Shown one piece after another: positions 43,356 to 52,141 of a stretch of DNA of 64,000 nt. The stretch lies in the NCBI RefSeq assembly GCF_019645875.1, contig NZ_CP081000.1, positions 5,516,417-5,580,416 of the forward strand. The letters run 5' to 3'. The notes beneath the pieces were generated by a model. It was given only the letters and a program-made list of their open reading frames with translations, was not told the origin of the DNA and searched no databases. Each line of letters opens with the position of its first letter. The first letter of the stretch is position 1. This stretch comes from Mycolicibacterium senegalense (lineage in GTDB: Bacteria; Actinomycetota; Actinomycetes; Mycobacteriales; Mycobacteriaceae). The translations under genes were made by a program, and so were the position numbers.

Positions 43356-43940
43356 ATGGATGCACTGACATTTCTGCGTCAGGACCACAAGAGCGTGCTG
43401 GGCATGCTGGAGGTGCTCGACGGCGCACCCACCGGCCCAGGGGCCAAGGAGAGCGGGTTGGCCACCATGGTGACCAATCTGGTCATCGCCGAATCCCAAC
43501 ACGAGGCGATCGAGGAGCAGTTGTTCTGGCCGATGGTTCGCGACGTGCTCGACAACGGTGACGAACTGGCCGATGAGGCGATCGAGCAGGAGGAAGCCGG
43601 CAAGGAGCTGTTGCAGCGACTAGAGGACGGCGCACCCGGAGAGCCCGAATATCACGACGCACTACGGGAATTCGTGAAAGTGGGCCGCGAGCACATCGAG
43701 TTCGAGGAAGAGGTCGTGTGGCCGAAGTTCGAGGCCGCCGTCGATCGCGAGGAGCGCGAGAAACTCGGCGCCAAGCTGGAGCAGGCCAAGAAGATGGCAC
43801 CGACGCGCCCCCATCCCGACACGCCATCGAGTCAAGCCGCCCAGATGACGGTGGGCACCGCCGCGGCCGTCGTCGACCATGTCCGTGATGCGGCGACCGG
43901 CCGCGACGAGGACAACCCGCCTGACCCCCAAATCCGCTGA
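43356..43940 (+). CDS. Hemerythrin HHE-domain protein
   Basis: 194 residues. The four-helix bundle carries His/Glu ligands for a di-iron site: LRQDHKSVLG, ESQHEAIEEQLFWP, EPEYHDALREF and GREHIEFEEEVVWP. A C-terminal Pro-rich, less ordered tail follows. Such proteins bind oxygen or NO or modulate peroxide response; the M. smegmatis counterparts are SigF-controlled. AAAGG (43343-43347) lies 8 nt before the ATG. A 14-bp hairpin terminator follows, shared with the convergent Mn catalase gene. Confidence 0.92.
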   Translation: MDALTFLRQDHKSVLGMLEVLDGAPTGPGAKESGLATMVTNLVIAESQHEAIEEQLFWPMVRDVLDNGDELADEAIEQEEAGKELLQRLEDGAPGEPEYHDALREFVKVGREHIEFEEEVVWPKFEAAVDREEREKLGAKLEQAKKMAPTRPHPDTPSSQAAQMTVGTAAAVVDHVRDAATGRDEDNPPDPQIR

Positions 43941-43946
43941 ACAGCC

Positions 43947-43983
43947 ACTGACGGCCGGCGTCCTCAGGGCGCCGGCCGTCAGT
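43947..43983. terminator. Bidirectional terminator between hemerythrin and Mn catalase genes
   Basis: A perfect 14-bp inverted repeat (43947-43960 with 43970-43983, GACGGCCGGCG core) with a 9-nt loop lies between the two convergent stops. Confidence 0.85.
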
Positions 43984-43990
43984 CAGGCAG

Positions 43991-44884
43991 TTACATGACA
44001 GCGGTGTGTTGTTCGTGGGTGAACGGCTTCTCGCTGTCCACCGCGGGGCTGCCCTCCGGGTTCTTCTTCGCGCCTTGATTCTGGCGCAACCTGCCGCCGA
44101 GCCATTCTTCCTGTGGCTTGTTGACGTACTTCCACTTCATGCCCTCGGGCCACGGGCCCTGACCTTGGTTCCACGGGCCGCGCGCGTCACCGGTGCCGTT
44201 AGACATGTTGAACGCGACATTCTGGAACCGGTCATCGCCCGGCAGCTGTCCCGGCGGGAAGTTCACCGGTAGCTCGTTGAGCGCCGCGGTGAATTGCTGG
44301 AAGTGGGCCACCTCGCGGGTCATCAGGAAGGTCAGGGTGTCCTGTACGCCCGGATCATCCGTGAACTGCTTGAGATATTCGTAGACGATCTTGGCTCGCG
44401 ATTCGGCCGCCAGATTGCTGCGCAGGTCCACCGACGGATCGCCGTTCGAGTTGACGTACGAGCCGCTCCACGGCACCCCGGCGGAGTTGCTGACGTCGGG
44501 GCCGCCACCGGTCAGCGCGAAGTACAGCGGATTGGCCGCGACGCTGTGGATGATCTGGTCTCGACCGTCCGCGTCGGCCACCGCGGGCATCCAGTCGCAG
44601 CGCTCGTTGGCGACCTTGAGGTCGTCGTTGAGTCCGTCGAGCAGCATCGTGATCATCGAGCCGACCATCTCCAGATGGGACAGTTCCTCGGTCGCGATGT
44701 CCATCATGAGGTCGTACATCTTCGGGCTCTTCTCCCGCAACACAAATGCCTGGGTGAAGTACTGCATGGCGGCCTTCAATTCGCCGTTCGCGCCGCCGAA
44801 CTGCTCCTGGAGCAGGGTGGCGAAGCGTGGGTCGGGCTCGGTGACGCGAACCTCGAATTGCAGATCCTTGTTGTGAACAAACAT
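43991..44884 (-). CDS. Manganese (non-heme) catalase
   Basis: 297 residues. The ferritin-like bundle carries the di-Mn ligands: Glu35 (GANGELKAAM), Glu66 and His70 (ATEELSHLEM), Glu161 (LAAESRAK) and His194 (REVAHFQQF). It splits hydrogen peroxide to water and oxygen without heme. The C-terminal part (GPWNQGQGPWPEGMKW) is typical of the family. GGAGG precedes the ATG at 44884. A SigF promoter lies about 45 bp upstream. With the hemerythrin it forms a stress island. Confidence 0.95.
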   Translation of the reverse strand: MFVHNKDLQFEVRVTEPDPRFATLLQEQFGGANGELKAAMQYFTQAFVLREKSPKMYDLMMDIATEELSHLEMVGSMITMLLDGLNDDLKVANERCDWMPAVADADGRDQIIHSVAANPLYFALTGGGPDVSNSAGVPWSGSYVNSNGDPSVDLRSNLAAESRAKIVYEYLKQFTDDPGVQDTLTFLMTREVAHFQQFTAALNELPVNFPPGQLPGDDRFQNVAFNMSNGTGDARGPWNQGQGPWPEGMKWKYVNKPQEEWLGGRLRQNQGAKKNPEGSPAVDSEKPFTHEQHTAVM

Positions 44885-44928
44885 CCCGGGTACCTCCAGG
44901 GCTGATCGACGGCTAGGGATGCCGGCGA

Positions 44929-44953
44929 GTACCCGTCACCAGCCTCCTCAAAC
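44929..44953 (-). promoter_or_regulatory. SigF promoter of the Mn catalase gene
   Basis: On the minus strand GTTT (44953-44950), exactly 15 nt, then GGGTAC (44934-44929), fitting the SigF consensus with -10 GGGTAY. The ATG lies about 45 bp downstream of the -10. Confidence 0.78.
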
Positions 44954-44964
44954 GCCGTGGGCCC

Positions 44965-45429
44965 TCAGAGGCGCGCCTTGACTGCCGCCGAGAGCCGTGC
45001 GCCGTCGGCCTTGCCCGCTGCAATGGCGGTGGCGGCCTTCATCACCTGGCCCATCTGGCGCATGCCCGGGCGCTCCCCGATCTGCTCGGCGACTTCGGCG
45101 ATGGCGGTGTCGGCGACATCGGCGAGTTCGGCGTCGGTCAGCGGGGTGGGCAGGTACTCGTCGATCACGCGGGCTTCGGCGTGTTCGTTGGCAGCAAGCT
45201 CGCCCCGGCCGTTCTGGGTATAGATCTCGGCCGCGTCGCCGCGCTTCTTCGATTCGCGGGCCAGTACCGCGATCACCTCGGCGTCGGTCAGCTCTCGGGC
45301 CTGCTTACCCGAGACCTCCTCGGCCTGGATCGCGGCCAACAGCATTCGCAGCGTTGCGGTGCGCAATTTGTCCTGCGACTTCATCGCGCTGGTCAGGTCC
45401 GTGCGCAGCTTGTCCTTGAGCTCAGCCAT
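44965..45429 (-). CDS. GatB/YqeY domain protein
   Basis: 154 residues of the YqeY family: LRTDLTSAMKSQDKLRTATLRMLLAAIQ at the N-terminus, an EYLPTPLTDAELADVADTAI middle and GQVMKAATAIAAGKADGARLSAAVKARL at the end, resembling the tRNA-binding tail of GatB. It may assist tRNA-dependent amidation or another tRNA step, but lacks the GatB catalytic part. Corresponds to Rv3688c. 20 bp separate it from the SIMPL-domain gene upstream. Confidence 0.92.
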   Translation of the reverse strand: MAELKDKLRTDLTSAMKSQDKLRTATLRMLLAAIQAEEVSGKQARELTDAEVIAVLARESKKRGDAAEIYTQNGRGELAANEHAEARVIDEYLPTPLTDAELADVADTAIAEVAEQIGERPGMRQMGQVMKAATAIAAGKADGARLSAAVKARL

Positions 45430-45449
45430 AGCGTCAACCTACGCCGCGA

Positions 45450-46118
45450 TCAGCCCTCGCCCGCCACGAATTTCGCGTCGACCGACATCGCGACCTCGAT
45501 ATCGGCGGGTGAGAAGTCGAGTTGGGGAGCGCCGCCCCGGGCTGCCATGGCGCGCATCATCGGCGGGGACGACGCCTCCTCCGGCGGCCGGGCCACCATG
45601 CCGGCGTCGCCGATCGCCACCGGCCGCACCGGGCCGAGGCCCAGCGCGTCGGAGTAGCGCTGGGCGCGGGTCACGGCGTCGGACACGGCCGCGGTGTGTA
45701 CTTGCGCGACGAGTTCGTCTCGGTGTTCGGCCGTGAGTGCCCAATCGATCCGCGACAACGCGAACCCGCCGGTGTCGGTGACATGTCCGCCCACCCACCG
45801 CGACAGCGCGGTGAAATCGCTGAATCTGACCTCGACGTCGACGCTGGCGTGGTGCACGGGCGGCAGCTGCTTGCCCTCGTTGTTCCAGGGCCGGTTGGCC
45901 CAGGTACGCACCTGGCCGGTCGACCATCTGGTGACCGGTCCGCCGTCGGGGTCGTGCAGCGGGGTGATCGAGGATTTCACCGCGTCCAGGTCGCGGACCA
46001 CCCGCTCGTATACCGGCTCGATGGCCGGGCCTTCGTAGCCGAGCGTGGCGTGGACCGTGGCCCGCTCGGGCGGCCGATAGGTGGAGAACGATCCCCGCAC
46101 GATGATCTCGGTCGGCAT
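45450..46118 (-). CDS. SIMPL-domain protein (DUF541)
   Basis: 222 residues. MPTEIIVRGSFSTYRPPERATVHATLGYEG is the typical N-terminal strand pair of the SIMPL/DUF541 fold, followed by QVHTAAVSDAVTRAQRYSDALGLGPVRPVAIGD and VAMSVDAKF. Most relatives are secreted, but no signal peptide is seen here, so it is likely cytoplasmic. The start ATG 46118 sits inside a near-perfect palindrome shared with the start of the divergent membrane-protein gene. Function unknown. Confidence 0.85.
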   Translation of the reverse strand: MPTEIIVRGSFSTYRPPERATVHATLGYEGPAIEPVYERVVRDLDAVKSSITPLHDPDGGPVTRWSTGQVRTWANRPWNNEGKQLPPVHHASVDVEVRFSDFTALSRWVGGHVTDTGGFALSRIDWALTAEHRDELVAQVHTAAVSDAVTRAQRYSDALGLGPVRPVAIGDAGMVARPPEEASSPPMMRAMAARGGAPQLDFSPADIEVAMSVDAKFVAGEG

Positions 46119-46160
46119 GCCCTCACCGTAGTTGCTGACGGGAACTACGGTGAAGGCATG
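46116..46160. repeat. Palindrome enclosing two divergent start codons
   Basis: An 18-bp inverted repeat with one mismatch (46116-46133 with 46143-46160) and a 9-bp spacer. Each arm reads AACTACGGTGAAGGCATG or its variant, so both ATG codons (46118 minus, 46158 plus) and their ribosome-binding regions are mirror images. Confidence 0.9.
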
Positions 46161-47144
46161 ACGAGCGGCCGGCCAGACCTTGCGCATTTTTCGGCAGGGC
46201 GCGTCATCCCGCTTCGCCCGTTGAGCCTGACCGAGATCTTCAACGGCGCGGTCGCCTACATCCGCACCAACCCCAAAGCCACGCTGGGGCTGGCCACCGT
46301 GGTCGTGGTCGCTTCGCAGATCGTCACGCTCGCGTTGCAGGTCGGTCCGCTGTCGGCACTCGGCGAGTTCGACTCCACGCTGCAGGGCGAAGCGCCCTCA
46401 CCCGGAAGCATCGCGGTATTCGCCGCCGGTGCGTTCAGCGGCATCGTGGTGACGACGCTGGCCTCGCTGCTGCTCAGCGGCATGCTCACGGTGGTGATCG
46501 GCCGCTCGGTGTTCGGAGCCGGCATCACCGTGGGTGAGGCCTGGCAGCGGCTGCGCGGCCGGTTACCCGCGCTGATCGGGCTGACCGCGTTGCAGGCTCT
46601 GGCGCTGATCGTCGTCATCGTCGGCGTCACCGTCATGATCGTCGGGGCGGGCGTGCTCGGCGGCGGCCTCGCCGGGTTCGCGGTGGGCGCGGTGTCAGTG
46701 CCGCTGGCGTTGCTCGGGGTGATCTATGTGTCCACGGTTCTGCTGTTCGCCCCGGCCGTGATCGTGTTGGAGCATCTCGGTATCGTCGCGGCGATCAAAC
46801 GCTCGTTCACATTGGTGAACAAGGATTTCTGGCGGGTGTTCGGCATCTGGGTGCTGGCCACCATCGTGGCCGCAGTGATCGGTTGGGGCGTCGGCGCGCC
46901 GTTCAACGTGGCCGGGCAGATCATGACGATGGTCGCCGACGGCCCCACGTTGCCGGCCCTGATCCTGACCGCCGTCGGCGCTGCGATCGGGCAGATCGTC
47001 ACCGCACCGTTCAGCGCGGGTGTGGTGGTGCTGCTGTACGCCGATCGCCGGTTCCGGGCCGAGGCGTTCGACCTGATGCTGCAGACGGGTGCGAACGCAC
47101 CGGTCTGCACGGCCGATCAACTGTGGCTACCGCGGTACATCTGA
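46158..47144 (+). CDS. Multi-pass membrane protein (Rv3689 type)
   Basis: 328 residues with about six membrane helices and a cytoplasmic N-terminus (PLRPLSLTEIFNGAVAYIRTNPKATLG), a pattern of the DUF7544/glycerophosphodiester phosphodiesterase membrane-domain group. No catalytic motif is seen. The ATG at 46158 lies in the palindrome shared with the SIMPL gene. It heads an operon with the DUF4129, DUF4350, MoxR and DUF58 genes. Confidence 0.87.
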   Translation: MTSGRPDLAHFSAGRVIPLRPLSLTEIFNGAVAYIRTNPKATLGLATVVVVASQIVTLALQVGPLSALGEFDSTLQGEAPSPGSIAVFAAGAFSGIVVTTLASLLLSGMLTVVIGRSVFGAGITVGEAWQRLRGRLPALIGLTALQALALIVVIVGVTVMIVGAGVLGGGLAGFAVGAVSVPLALLGVIYVSTVLLFAPAVIVLEHLGIVAAIKRSFTLVNKDFWRVFGIWVLATIVAAVIGWGVGAPFNVAGQIMTMVADGPTLPALILTAVGAAIGQIVTAPFSAGVVVLLYADRRFRAEAFDLMLQTGANAPVCTADQLWLPRYI

Positions 47145-47148
47145 GGTG

Positions 47149-47733
47149 ATGAGCATCGACATCGACCGTGACGCCGCGCACGACGCCGCGCAGAACGAGT
47201 TGGCCAAGCCGATCTACCCTCGGGCTTCGCCGAGCGATCAGATCGGCGAGTGGCTCAACGACCTGCTGTACCGGATCACGGCCGCGGGCTCCACGATTCC
47301 CGGCGGCTGGTTCACCATCTCGGTGTTGGTGATCCTCGTCGTGGCGGCCGTCGTGGTTGCGGTGCGGATCGCTCGGCGCACGATGCGCACTTCGCGTACC
47401 GCGGATCAGGCGTTGTTCGGCAGTCAGGAGCTCAGTGCCGCACAGCACCGTTCGATAGCAGAACAGTTTGCCGCACAAGGTGATTGGTCAGCCGCGATCC
47501 GGCACCGGGTCCGTGCGCTGGCGCGCCACCTTGAGGAGACCGGGGTGCTGAACGCGGTCCCGGGCCGCACCGCCACCGAACTCGCCCGCGACGCAGCGGC
47601 GGCGCTGCCCGCGCTGTCGTCCGAACTCTACAGCGCGGCAACCACTTTCAACGACGTCACCTATGGCGAGCAGCCCGGTAGCGAATCGGCATACCGGGCC
47701 ATCGCCAACCTCGACGAAGCCGTCCCGGCATGA
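47149..47733 (+). CDS. DUF4129 membrane protein (Rv3690 type)
   Basis: 194 residues. One membrane helix (WFTISVLVILVVAAVVVAVRIA, about 56-78) and a C-terminal cytoplasmic domain of the DUF4129 type (HRSIAEQFAAQGDWSAAIRHRVRALARHLEETGVL, then PGRTATELARDAAAALP). These proteins accompany MoxR/DUF58 operons. ATG 47149 follows the preceding stop closely; GTG 47146 is possible. Overlaps the next gene by 4 bp (ATGA). Confidence 0.87.
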   Translation: MSIDIDRDAAHDAAQNELAKPIYPRASPSDQIGEWLNDLLYRITAAGSTIPGGWFTISVLVILVVAAVVVAVRIARRTMRTSRTADQALFGSQELSAAQHRSIAEQFAAQGDWSAAIRHRVRALARHLEETGVLNAVPGRTATELARDAAAALPALSSELYSAATTFNDVTYGEQPGSESAYRAIANLDEAVPA

Positions 47734-48842
47734 GGCGCCGCTTTCGCACGGCCCGCTGGGTGCTGCTGGCTTTCGCCGTCGTCGTCGCGGTGGCGGTCGC
47801 GACGGTGTACCTCACCGCGCCGCGCCCGGGTGGGGCGATGGATCCCGAGTCCACCTCACCCGAGGGGACGCATGCGTTGGTCAGCCTGTTACGCGACCAC
47901 GGCGTCGAGGTGATCACCGCCCACAGCGTCGACGAGGTGCAGCGCGCCGCCGGGCCCGGCACCCTGCTGGTGGTGGCACAGACGATGTTCCTGGCCAGCG
48001 ACAAGACCGTCGGCAGATTGGCCCACCTCCCCGGCGATCTGCTGCTCGTGGCGCCCATCGGACTCACCCGGGAGAAGCTGGCCCCCCAGGTCCGGCCCGG
48101 GACGCCCTCGCAGTTCGGCGGCGGTGACCCGGATTGTGAACTGCCCGAGGCCAATCGGGCAGGCAACGTGCAGCTGGGCACCACCGATACCTACGAGGCG
48201 GCCGGCAGTGCCCCGGTGACCGTCTGCTACGGCGGTGCGCTGGTCCGCTACCACGACGGGCCTCGCACCGTGACCGTGGTCGGCGCAGGGGATTTCATGA
48301 CGAACTCGCGCTTGCTCAAAGAGGGCAATGCCGCCCTGGCGATGAATCTGGCCGGCGCTGCGCCGCGGGTGATCTGGTATGCACCACAGCACTTCGAGTC
48401 CAGCTCGAGCGGCGACGGCAAGTTGTCGGACCTCGTTCCGCCGCAGGTCCGCTGGATCGTCCTGCAGCTGTGCCTGGTGGTGGCGCTGCTGGCCGTGGCG
48501 CAGGCCCGCCGCCTGGGCCCGTTGGTCGCCGAATCCCTGCCCGTCGTGGTCCGCGCCTCCGAGACGGTCGAAGGGCGCGGACGGTTGTACCGCTCCCGGC
48601 GGGCACGTGGCCGGGCCGCCGGCGCGTTGCGCACCGCGACGCTGGGCCGGCTACTGCCCAGACTCGGTTTGAACACCGCGGCGCCGCCGCAGGCCGTCGC
48701 GGCCGCGGTCGCCGCGCGCTGCGGCACCGCCGCCGACTCGGCCGGGCACATCCTGTTCGGCCCGCCGCCGGTGACCGATGCCGAACTCGTCCATCTCGCA
48801 CACCAACTCGACGACATCGAAAGGCAGGTCGCCCACTCGTGA
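47730..48842 (+). CDS. DUF4350 membrane protein (Rv3691 type)
   Basis: 370 residues. N-terminal membrane helix (WVLLAFAVVVAVAVATVYL), an exported domain (DPESTSPEGTHALVSLLRDHGVEVITA, the DUF4350 start; DLLLVAPIGLTREKLAP), a second membrane helix (WIVLQLCLVVALLAVAQARR) and a cytoplasmic tail. DUF4350 proteins resemble GATase-like components of MoxR operons. Coupled at both ends (ATGA before, GTGA after). Confidence 0.87.
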   Translation: MRRRFRTARWVLLAFAVVVAVAVATVYLTAPRPGGAMDPESTSPEGTHALVSLLRDHGVEVITAHSVDEVQRAAGPGTLLVVAQTMFLASDKTVGRLAHLPGDLLLVAPIGLTREKLAPQVRPGTPSQFGGGDPDCELPEANRAGNVQLGTTDTYEAAGSAPVTVCYGGALVRYHDGPRTVTVVGAGDFMTNSRLLKEGNAALAMNLAGAAPRVIWYAPQHFESSSSGDGKLSDLVPPQVRWIVLQLCLVVALLAVAQARRLGPLVAESLPVVVRASETVEGRGRLYRSRRARGRAAGALRTATLGRLLPRLGLNTAAPPQAVAAAVAARCGTAADSAGHILFGPPPVTDAELVHLAHQLDDIERQVAHS

Positions 48843-49798
48843 CTCAGCCCACCTCCGAGAATGCCCGAGAAGCCCTGCTGGCGCTGCGCAACGAGATCGC
48901 CAAGGTGGTGGTCGGGCAGGACGCGGTGATCAGCGGCCTGGTGGTGGCGTTGCTTTGCCGCGGGCATGTGCTGCTGGAGGGCGTGCCCGGCGTGGCCAAG
49001 ACCTTGTTGGTGCGCACGCTGGCGGCGGCCCTGCAGCTCGAGTTCAAGCGGGTGCAGTTCACCCCGGACCTGATGCCCGGCGATGTCACCGGCTCCCTGG
49101 TGTACGACGCACGGACCGCCGAGTTCGAGTTCCGCTCCGGCCCGGTGTTCACCAATCTGCTGTTGGCCGACGAGATCAACCGGACGCCACCGAAAACTCA
49201 AGCGGCACTCCTGGAGGCCATGGAGGAGCGGCAGGTCAGCGTCGACGGCACGCCCCGTCCGCTGCCCGATCCGTTCATCGTGGCGGCGACCCAGAACCCG
49301 ATCGAGTACGAGGGCACCTATCAGTTGCCGGAGGCCCAGCTCGACCGCTTCCTGCTCAAGCTCACTGTGCCACTGCCGCCGCGGGATCAGGAGATCGCGA
49401 TCCTGGGCCGGCACGCGCACGGCTTCGATCCGCGTGACCTGTCGGCCGTTCAGCCGGTGGCCGGTGCGGCCGAGCTGGCGGCCGGCCGCGATGCGGTACG
49501 TCAGGTGCTGGCCGGCGAGGAGGTGCTGGGCTACATCGTCGACATCGTCGGGGCCACCCGGCACTCCCCGTCGCTGCAGCTCGGCGTGTCGCCCCGGGGC
49601 GCGACCGCACTGCTGGGAACGGCGCGGTCCTGGGCGTGGCTGTCCGGACGCAACTATGTCACGCCCGATGACGTCAAGGCGATGGCGCGCTCCACGCTGC
49701 GCCACCGGGTGGCGCTGCGTCCCGAGGCGGAGCTGGAGGGTGCGACCGCCGACGGGGTGCTGGACGGCATCCTGGCCGCCGTTCCGGTGCCGCGCTGA
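48839..49798 (+). CDS. moxR2: MoxR-family AAA+ ATPase (Rv3692 type)
   Basis: 319 residues: Walker A GVPGVAKT (about 48-55), Walker B LLADEINRTPPKTQAALLEAMEE, sensor 1 ATQNPIEYEGTYQLPEAQLDRF and a C-terminal lid with SPRGATALLGTARSWAWL. MoxR proteins act as chaperones that activate partner proteins, usually the VWA/DUF58 proteins encoded next to them, as here. GTG 48839 overlaps the upstream stop as GTGA. Symbol follows the M. tuberculosis locus. Confidence 0.93.
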   Translation: MTQPTSENAREALLALRNEIAKVVVGQDAVISGLVVALLCRGHVLLEGVPGVAKTLLVRTLAAALQLEFKRVQFTPDLMPGDVTGSLVYDARTAEFEFRSGPVFTNLLLADEINRTPPKTQAALLEAMEERQVSVDGTPRPLPDPFIVAATQNPIEYEGTYQLPEAQLDRFLLKLTVPLPPRDQEIAILGRHAHGFDPRDLSAVQPVAGAAELAAGRDAVRQVLAGEEVLGYIVDIVGATRHSPSLQLGVSPRGATALLGTARSWAWLSGRNYVTPDDVKAMARSTLRHRVALRPEAELEGATADGVLDGILAAVPVPR

Positions 49799-51120
49799 TG
49801 GTTCTCACCGGCCGCGCCGGTCTGGTGGCACTGATCTGCGTGCTGCCGATCGCGTTGGCCCCTTGGCCGGCAATCGCTTTCGCAATGCTGGCGGCACTGT
49901 TGGCCGTGGCTGTGGCCGCCGACGTAGCACTGGCCTGCCGGATCGGCGGGTTGCAGCTGGCTCGCGGCGAGGAGACGACCGCGCGTCTGGGCCAGACGGT
50001 CGATGCCGTGCTCACCGTCCACAACACCGGACGGCGGACACTGCGCGGCGCGATTCGCGACGCCTGGCCGCCCAGCGTGTCGGCACAGCCACGCGCACAT
50101 CAGGTGAATATTGCTGCCGGGCAGCAGGTTTCCCTGACCACCCGGTTGCATCCGGCCCGCCGGGGCGATCAGCGCAGCGAGCTGGTGACGGTACGCTCGG
50201 TCGGCCCGTTGGGGCTGGCCGGTAGGCAACGTTCGCAGCGCCTGCCGGGAAAGGTCCGGATCCTGCCGCCGTTCCTGTCGCGTAAGCATCTGCCGTCGAG
50301 GCTGGCCAGGCTACGGCAGCTGGACGGCGCGATACCGGTGCTGATCCGTGGCCAGGGCACCGAATTCGATTCGCTGCGTGAATATGTCGTCGGCGACGAC
50401 GTCCGCTCGATCGACTGGCGGGCCACCGCGCGGCGCGCCGACGTGGTGGTACGCACCTGGCGGCCGGAACGCGACCGGCGGGTGGTGATCGTGCTCGACA
50501 CCGGGCGCACTTCGGCGGGCCGGGTCGGGGTGGATCCGACCGCACTGGACCCGGGCGGGTGGCCGCGGCTGGACTGGTCGATGGATGCGGCGCTGCTGTT
50601 GGCGGCGCTGGCCTCGCGAGCCGGTGACCACGTCGATTTCCTGGCCATCGACCGGGTAGCCCGCGCCGGTGTCTGGGGCGCCTCCCGCACCGAGCTGCTG
50701 GCCTCACTGGTGGCGGCGATGGCGCCGTTGCAGCCGGCGCTGGTGGAATCCGATGCCACGGCAATGGTTTCGACCTTGTTGCGACGGGTGCGGGGCCGGG
50801 CGCTGGTGGTGCTGCTGACAGACCTCAATGCCTCGGCCCTCGACGAGGGATTGATGACGGTGCTGCCGCAACTGTCGGCGCGGCATCAGGTGCTGCTGGC
50901 CGCGGTCGCCGATCCGCGGGTGGACCAGTTGGCGGCGGGCCGTTCCGATGCCGCGCAGGTGTACGACGCCGCGGCTGCCGAGCGGGCCCGCAACGACCGC
51001 CGCGCCATCGCGTCACGGCTGCGCGGGCACGGAGTCGACGTGGTCGATGCCCGCCCCGGGGACCTGGCGCCGGCGCTGGCCGACCACTATCTGGCGATGA
51101 AGGCAGCCGGCAAGCTCTAG
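49798..51120 (+). CDS. DUF58 / VWA-like protein (Rv3693 type)
   Basis: 440 residues. Two N-terminal membrane helices, then a beta-rich domain, then the DUF58 block DSLREYVVGDDVRSIDWRATARRADVVVRTWRPERDRRVVIVLDTGRTS, which contains a VWA-like metal site (D-T-G-R-T-S in place of DxSxS). The protein is the likely MoxR client. The ATG overlaps the moxR stop (TGATG). It ends on a CTAG shared with the stop of the convergent SpoIIM-like gene. Confidence 0.9.
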   Translation: MVLTGRAGLVALICVLPIALAPWPAIAFAMLAALLAVAVAADVALACRIGGLQLARGEETTARLGQTVDAVLTVHNTGRRTLRGAIRDAWPPSVSAQPRAHQVNIAAGQQVSLTTRLHPARRGDQRSELVTVRSVGPLGLAGRQRSQRLPGKVRILPPFLSRKHLPSRLARLRQLDGAIPVLIRGQGTEFDSLREYVVGDDVRSIDWRATARRADVVVRTWRPERDRRVVIVLDTGRTSAGRVGVDPTALDPGGWPRLDWSMDAALLLAALASRAGDHVDFLAIDRVARAGVWGASRTELLASLVAAMAPLQPALVESDATAMVSTLLRRVRGRALVVLLTDLNASALDEGLMTVLPQLSARHQVLLAAVADPRVDQLAAGRSDAAQVYDAAAAERARNDRRAIASRLRGHGVDVVDARPGDLAPALADHYLAMKAAGKL

Positions 51121-52109
51121 CCCGTCGGCACCACGTCGGGGGCGTCTTCCAGATCGCCGCTCTCCCCCGCCCGGACGGCTTTGCGCCCGAAGTGGATTAC
51201 GTAGCCCAGGAAGGCCAGTTCGACGACCACGCCGATACCGATCCGCGCCCAGGTGGGTAGCGGCGACGGCGTCACCAACGCCTCGACCAGACCGGACACC
51301 AGCAGCACGACCGCCAGTCCGATCGCGGCCGCGACCACGGCCCGGCCCTGTTCGGCCAGCACCTGCCCCCGCGGCCGGTCGCCGGGGGCGATCACCGTCC
51401 AGCCCAGCCGCATGCCGACGGCAGCGGCCAGGAATACCGCGGTCAGCTCGAGCAGGCCGTGCGGGATGATCAGACCGAGGAACAGATCGCCCTTGCCCGC
51501 GCTGAACATCAGCCCGGCGTTCACACCGAGGTTCGCCGCGTTCTGGAACAGGATGTAGGGAATGGGCAGCCCGAGCAGGATCGCGAAGGCGATGCACTGC
51601 GCGGCCACCCAGGAGTTGTTCACCCAGACCTGCAGCGCAAATGACGCGGCCGGGTGCTCGCTGTAATACGACTCGAAGTCGTGGTTCACCAATTCGTCGA
51701 TCTCACTGGGGGTTCCGATGGCGGCGTGCACGGCGGGATTAGCCGATATCCACAGCGCCACCGCCACGGTGACGACGAAGAACGCCACCGCCGAACCGAG
51801 CCACCAGCGCCAGGAACGGTAGGCCACCACGGGGAAGGACACCGTCCAGAAGCGGACGAACTCCCGCCACAGCGGGGAGTGCGCACCGGTCACCGCAGCG
51901 CGAGCCCGGGCGACCAGCCCGGACAGCCGCCCGACCAGAACCGAATCCTGGGAACCCGACCGCACCATGGACAGATGGGTGGAGACCCGTTGATAGAGGT
52001 CGACGAGCTCGTCGACCTCGGCGCCGGTCAACCGTCGGCGCCGTTTCACCAACTGCTCCAACCGGTCCCAGGTGGGGCGATGGGCCACGACGAACGCATC
52101 GACATCCAC
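51117..52109 (-). CDS. SpoIIM-family membrane protein (Rv3694c type)
   Basis: 330 residues: a cytoplasmic N-terminal helical part (FVVAHRPTWDRLEQLVKRRRRLTGAEVDELVDLYQ) and five or so membrane helices, with the family motif HGLLELTAVFLAAAVGMRLG and LFQNAANLGV. Stage II sporulation M-like proteins in non-sporulating actinobacteria have no known role but occur beside MoxR/DUF58 and RDD genes, as here. Divergent from the RDD gene by 32 bp. Confidence 0.92.
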   Translation of the reverse strand: MDVDAFVVAHRPTWDRLEQLVKRRRRLTGAEVDELVDLYQRVSTHLSMVRSGSQDSVLVGRLSGLVARARAAVTGAHSPLWREFVRFWTVSFPVVAYRSWRWWLGSAVAFFVVTVAVALWISANPAVHAAIGTPSEIDELVNHDFESYYSEHPAASFALQVWVNNSWVAAQCIAFAILLGLPIPYILFQNAANLGVNAGLMFSAGKGDLFLGLIIPHGLLELTAVFLAAAVGMRLGWTVIAPGDRPRGQVLAEQGRAVVAAAIGLAVVLLVSGLVEALVTPSPLPTWARIGIGVVVELAFLGYVIHFGRKAVRAGESGDLEDAPDVVPTG

Positions 52110-52141
52110 CTGGCAAAGCGTAGTCGGTAGCGTGTGTCGGT

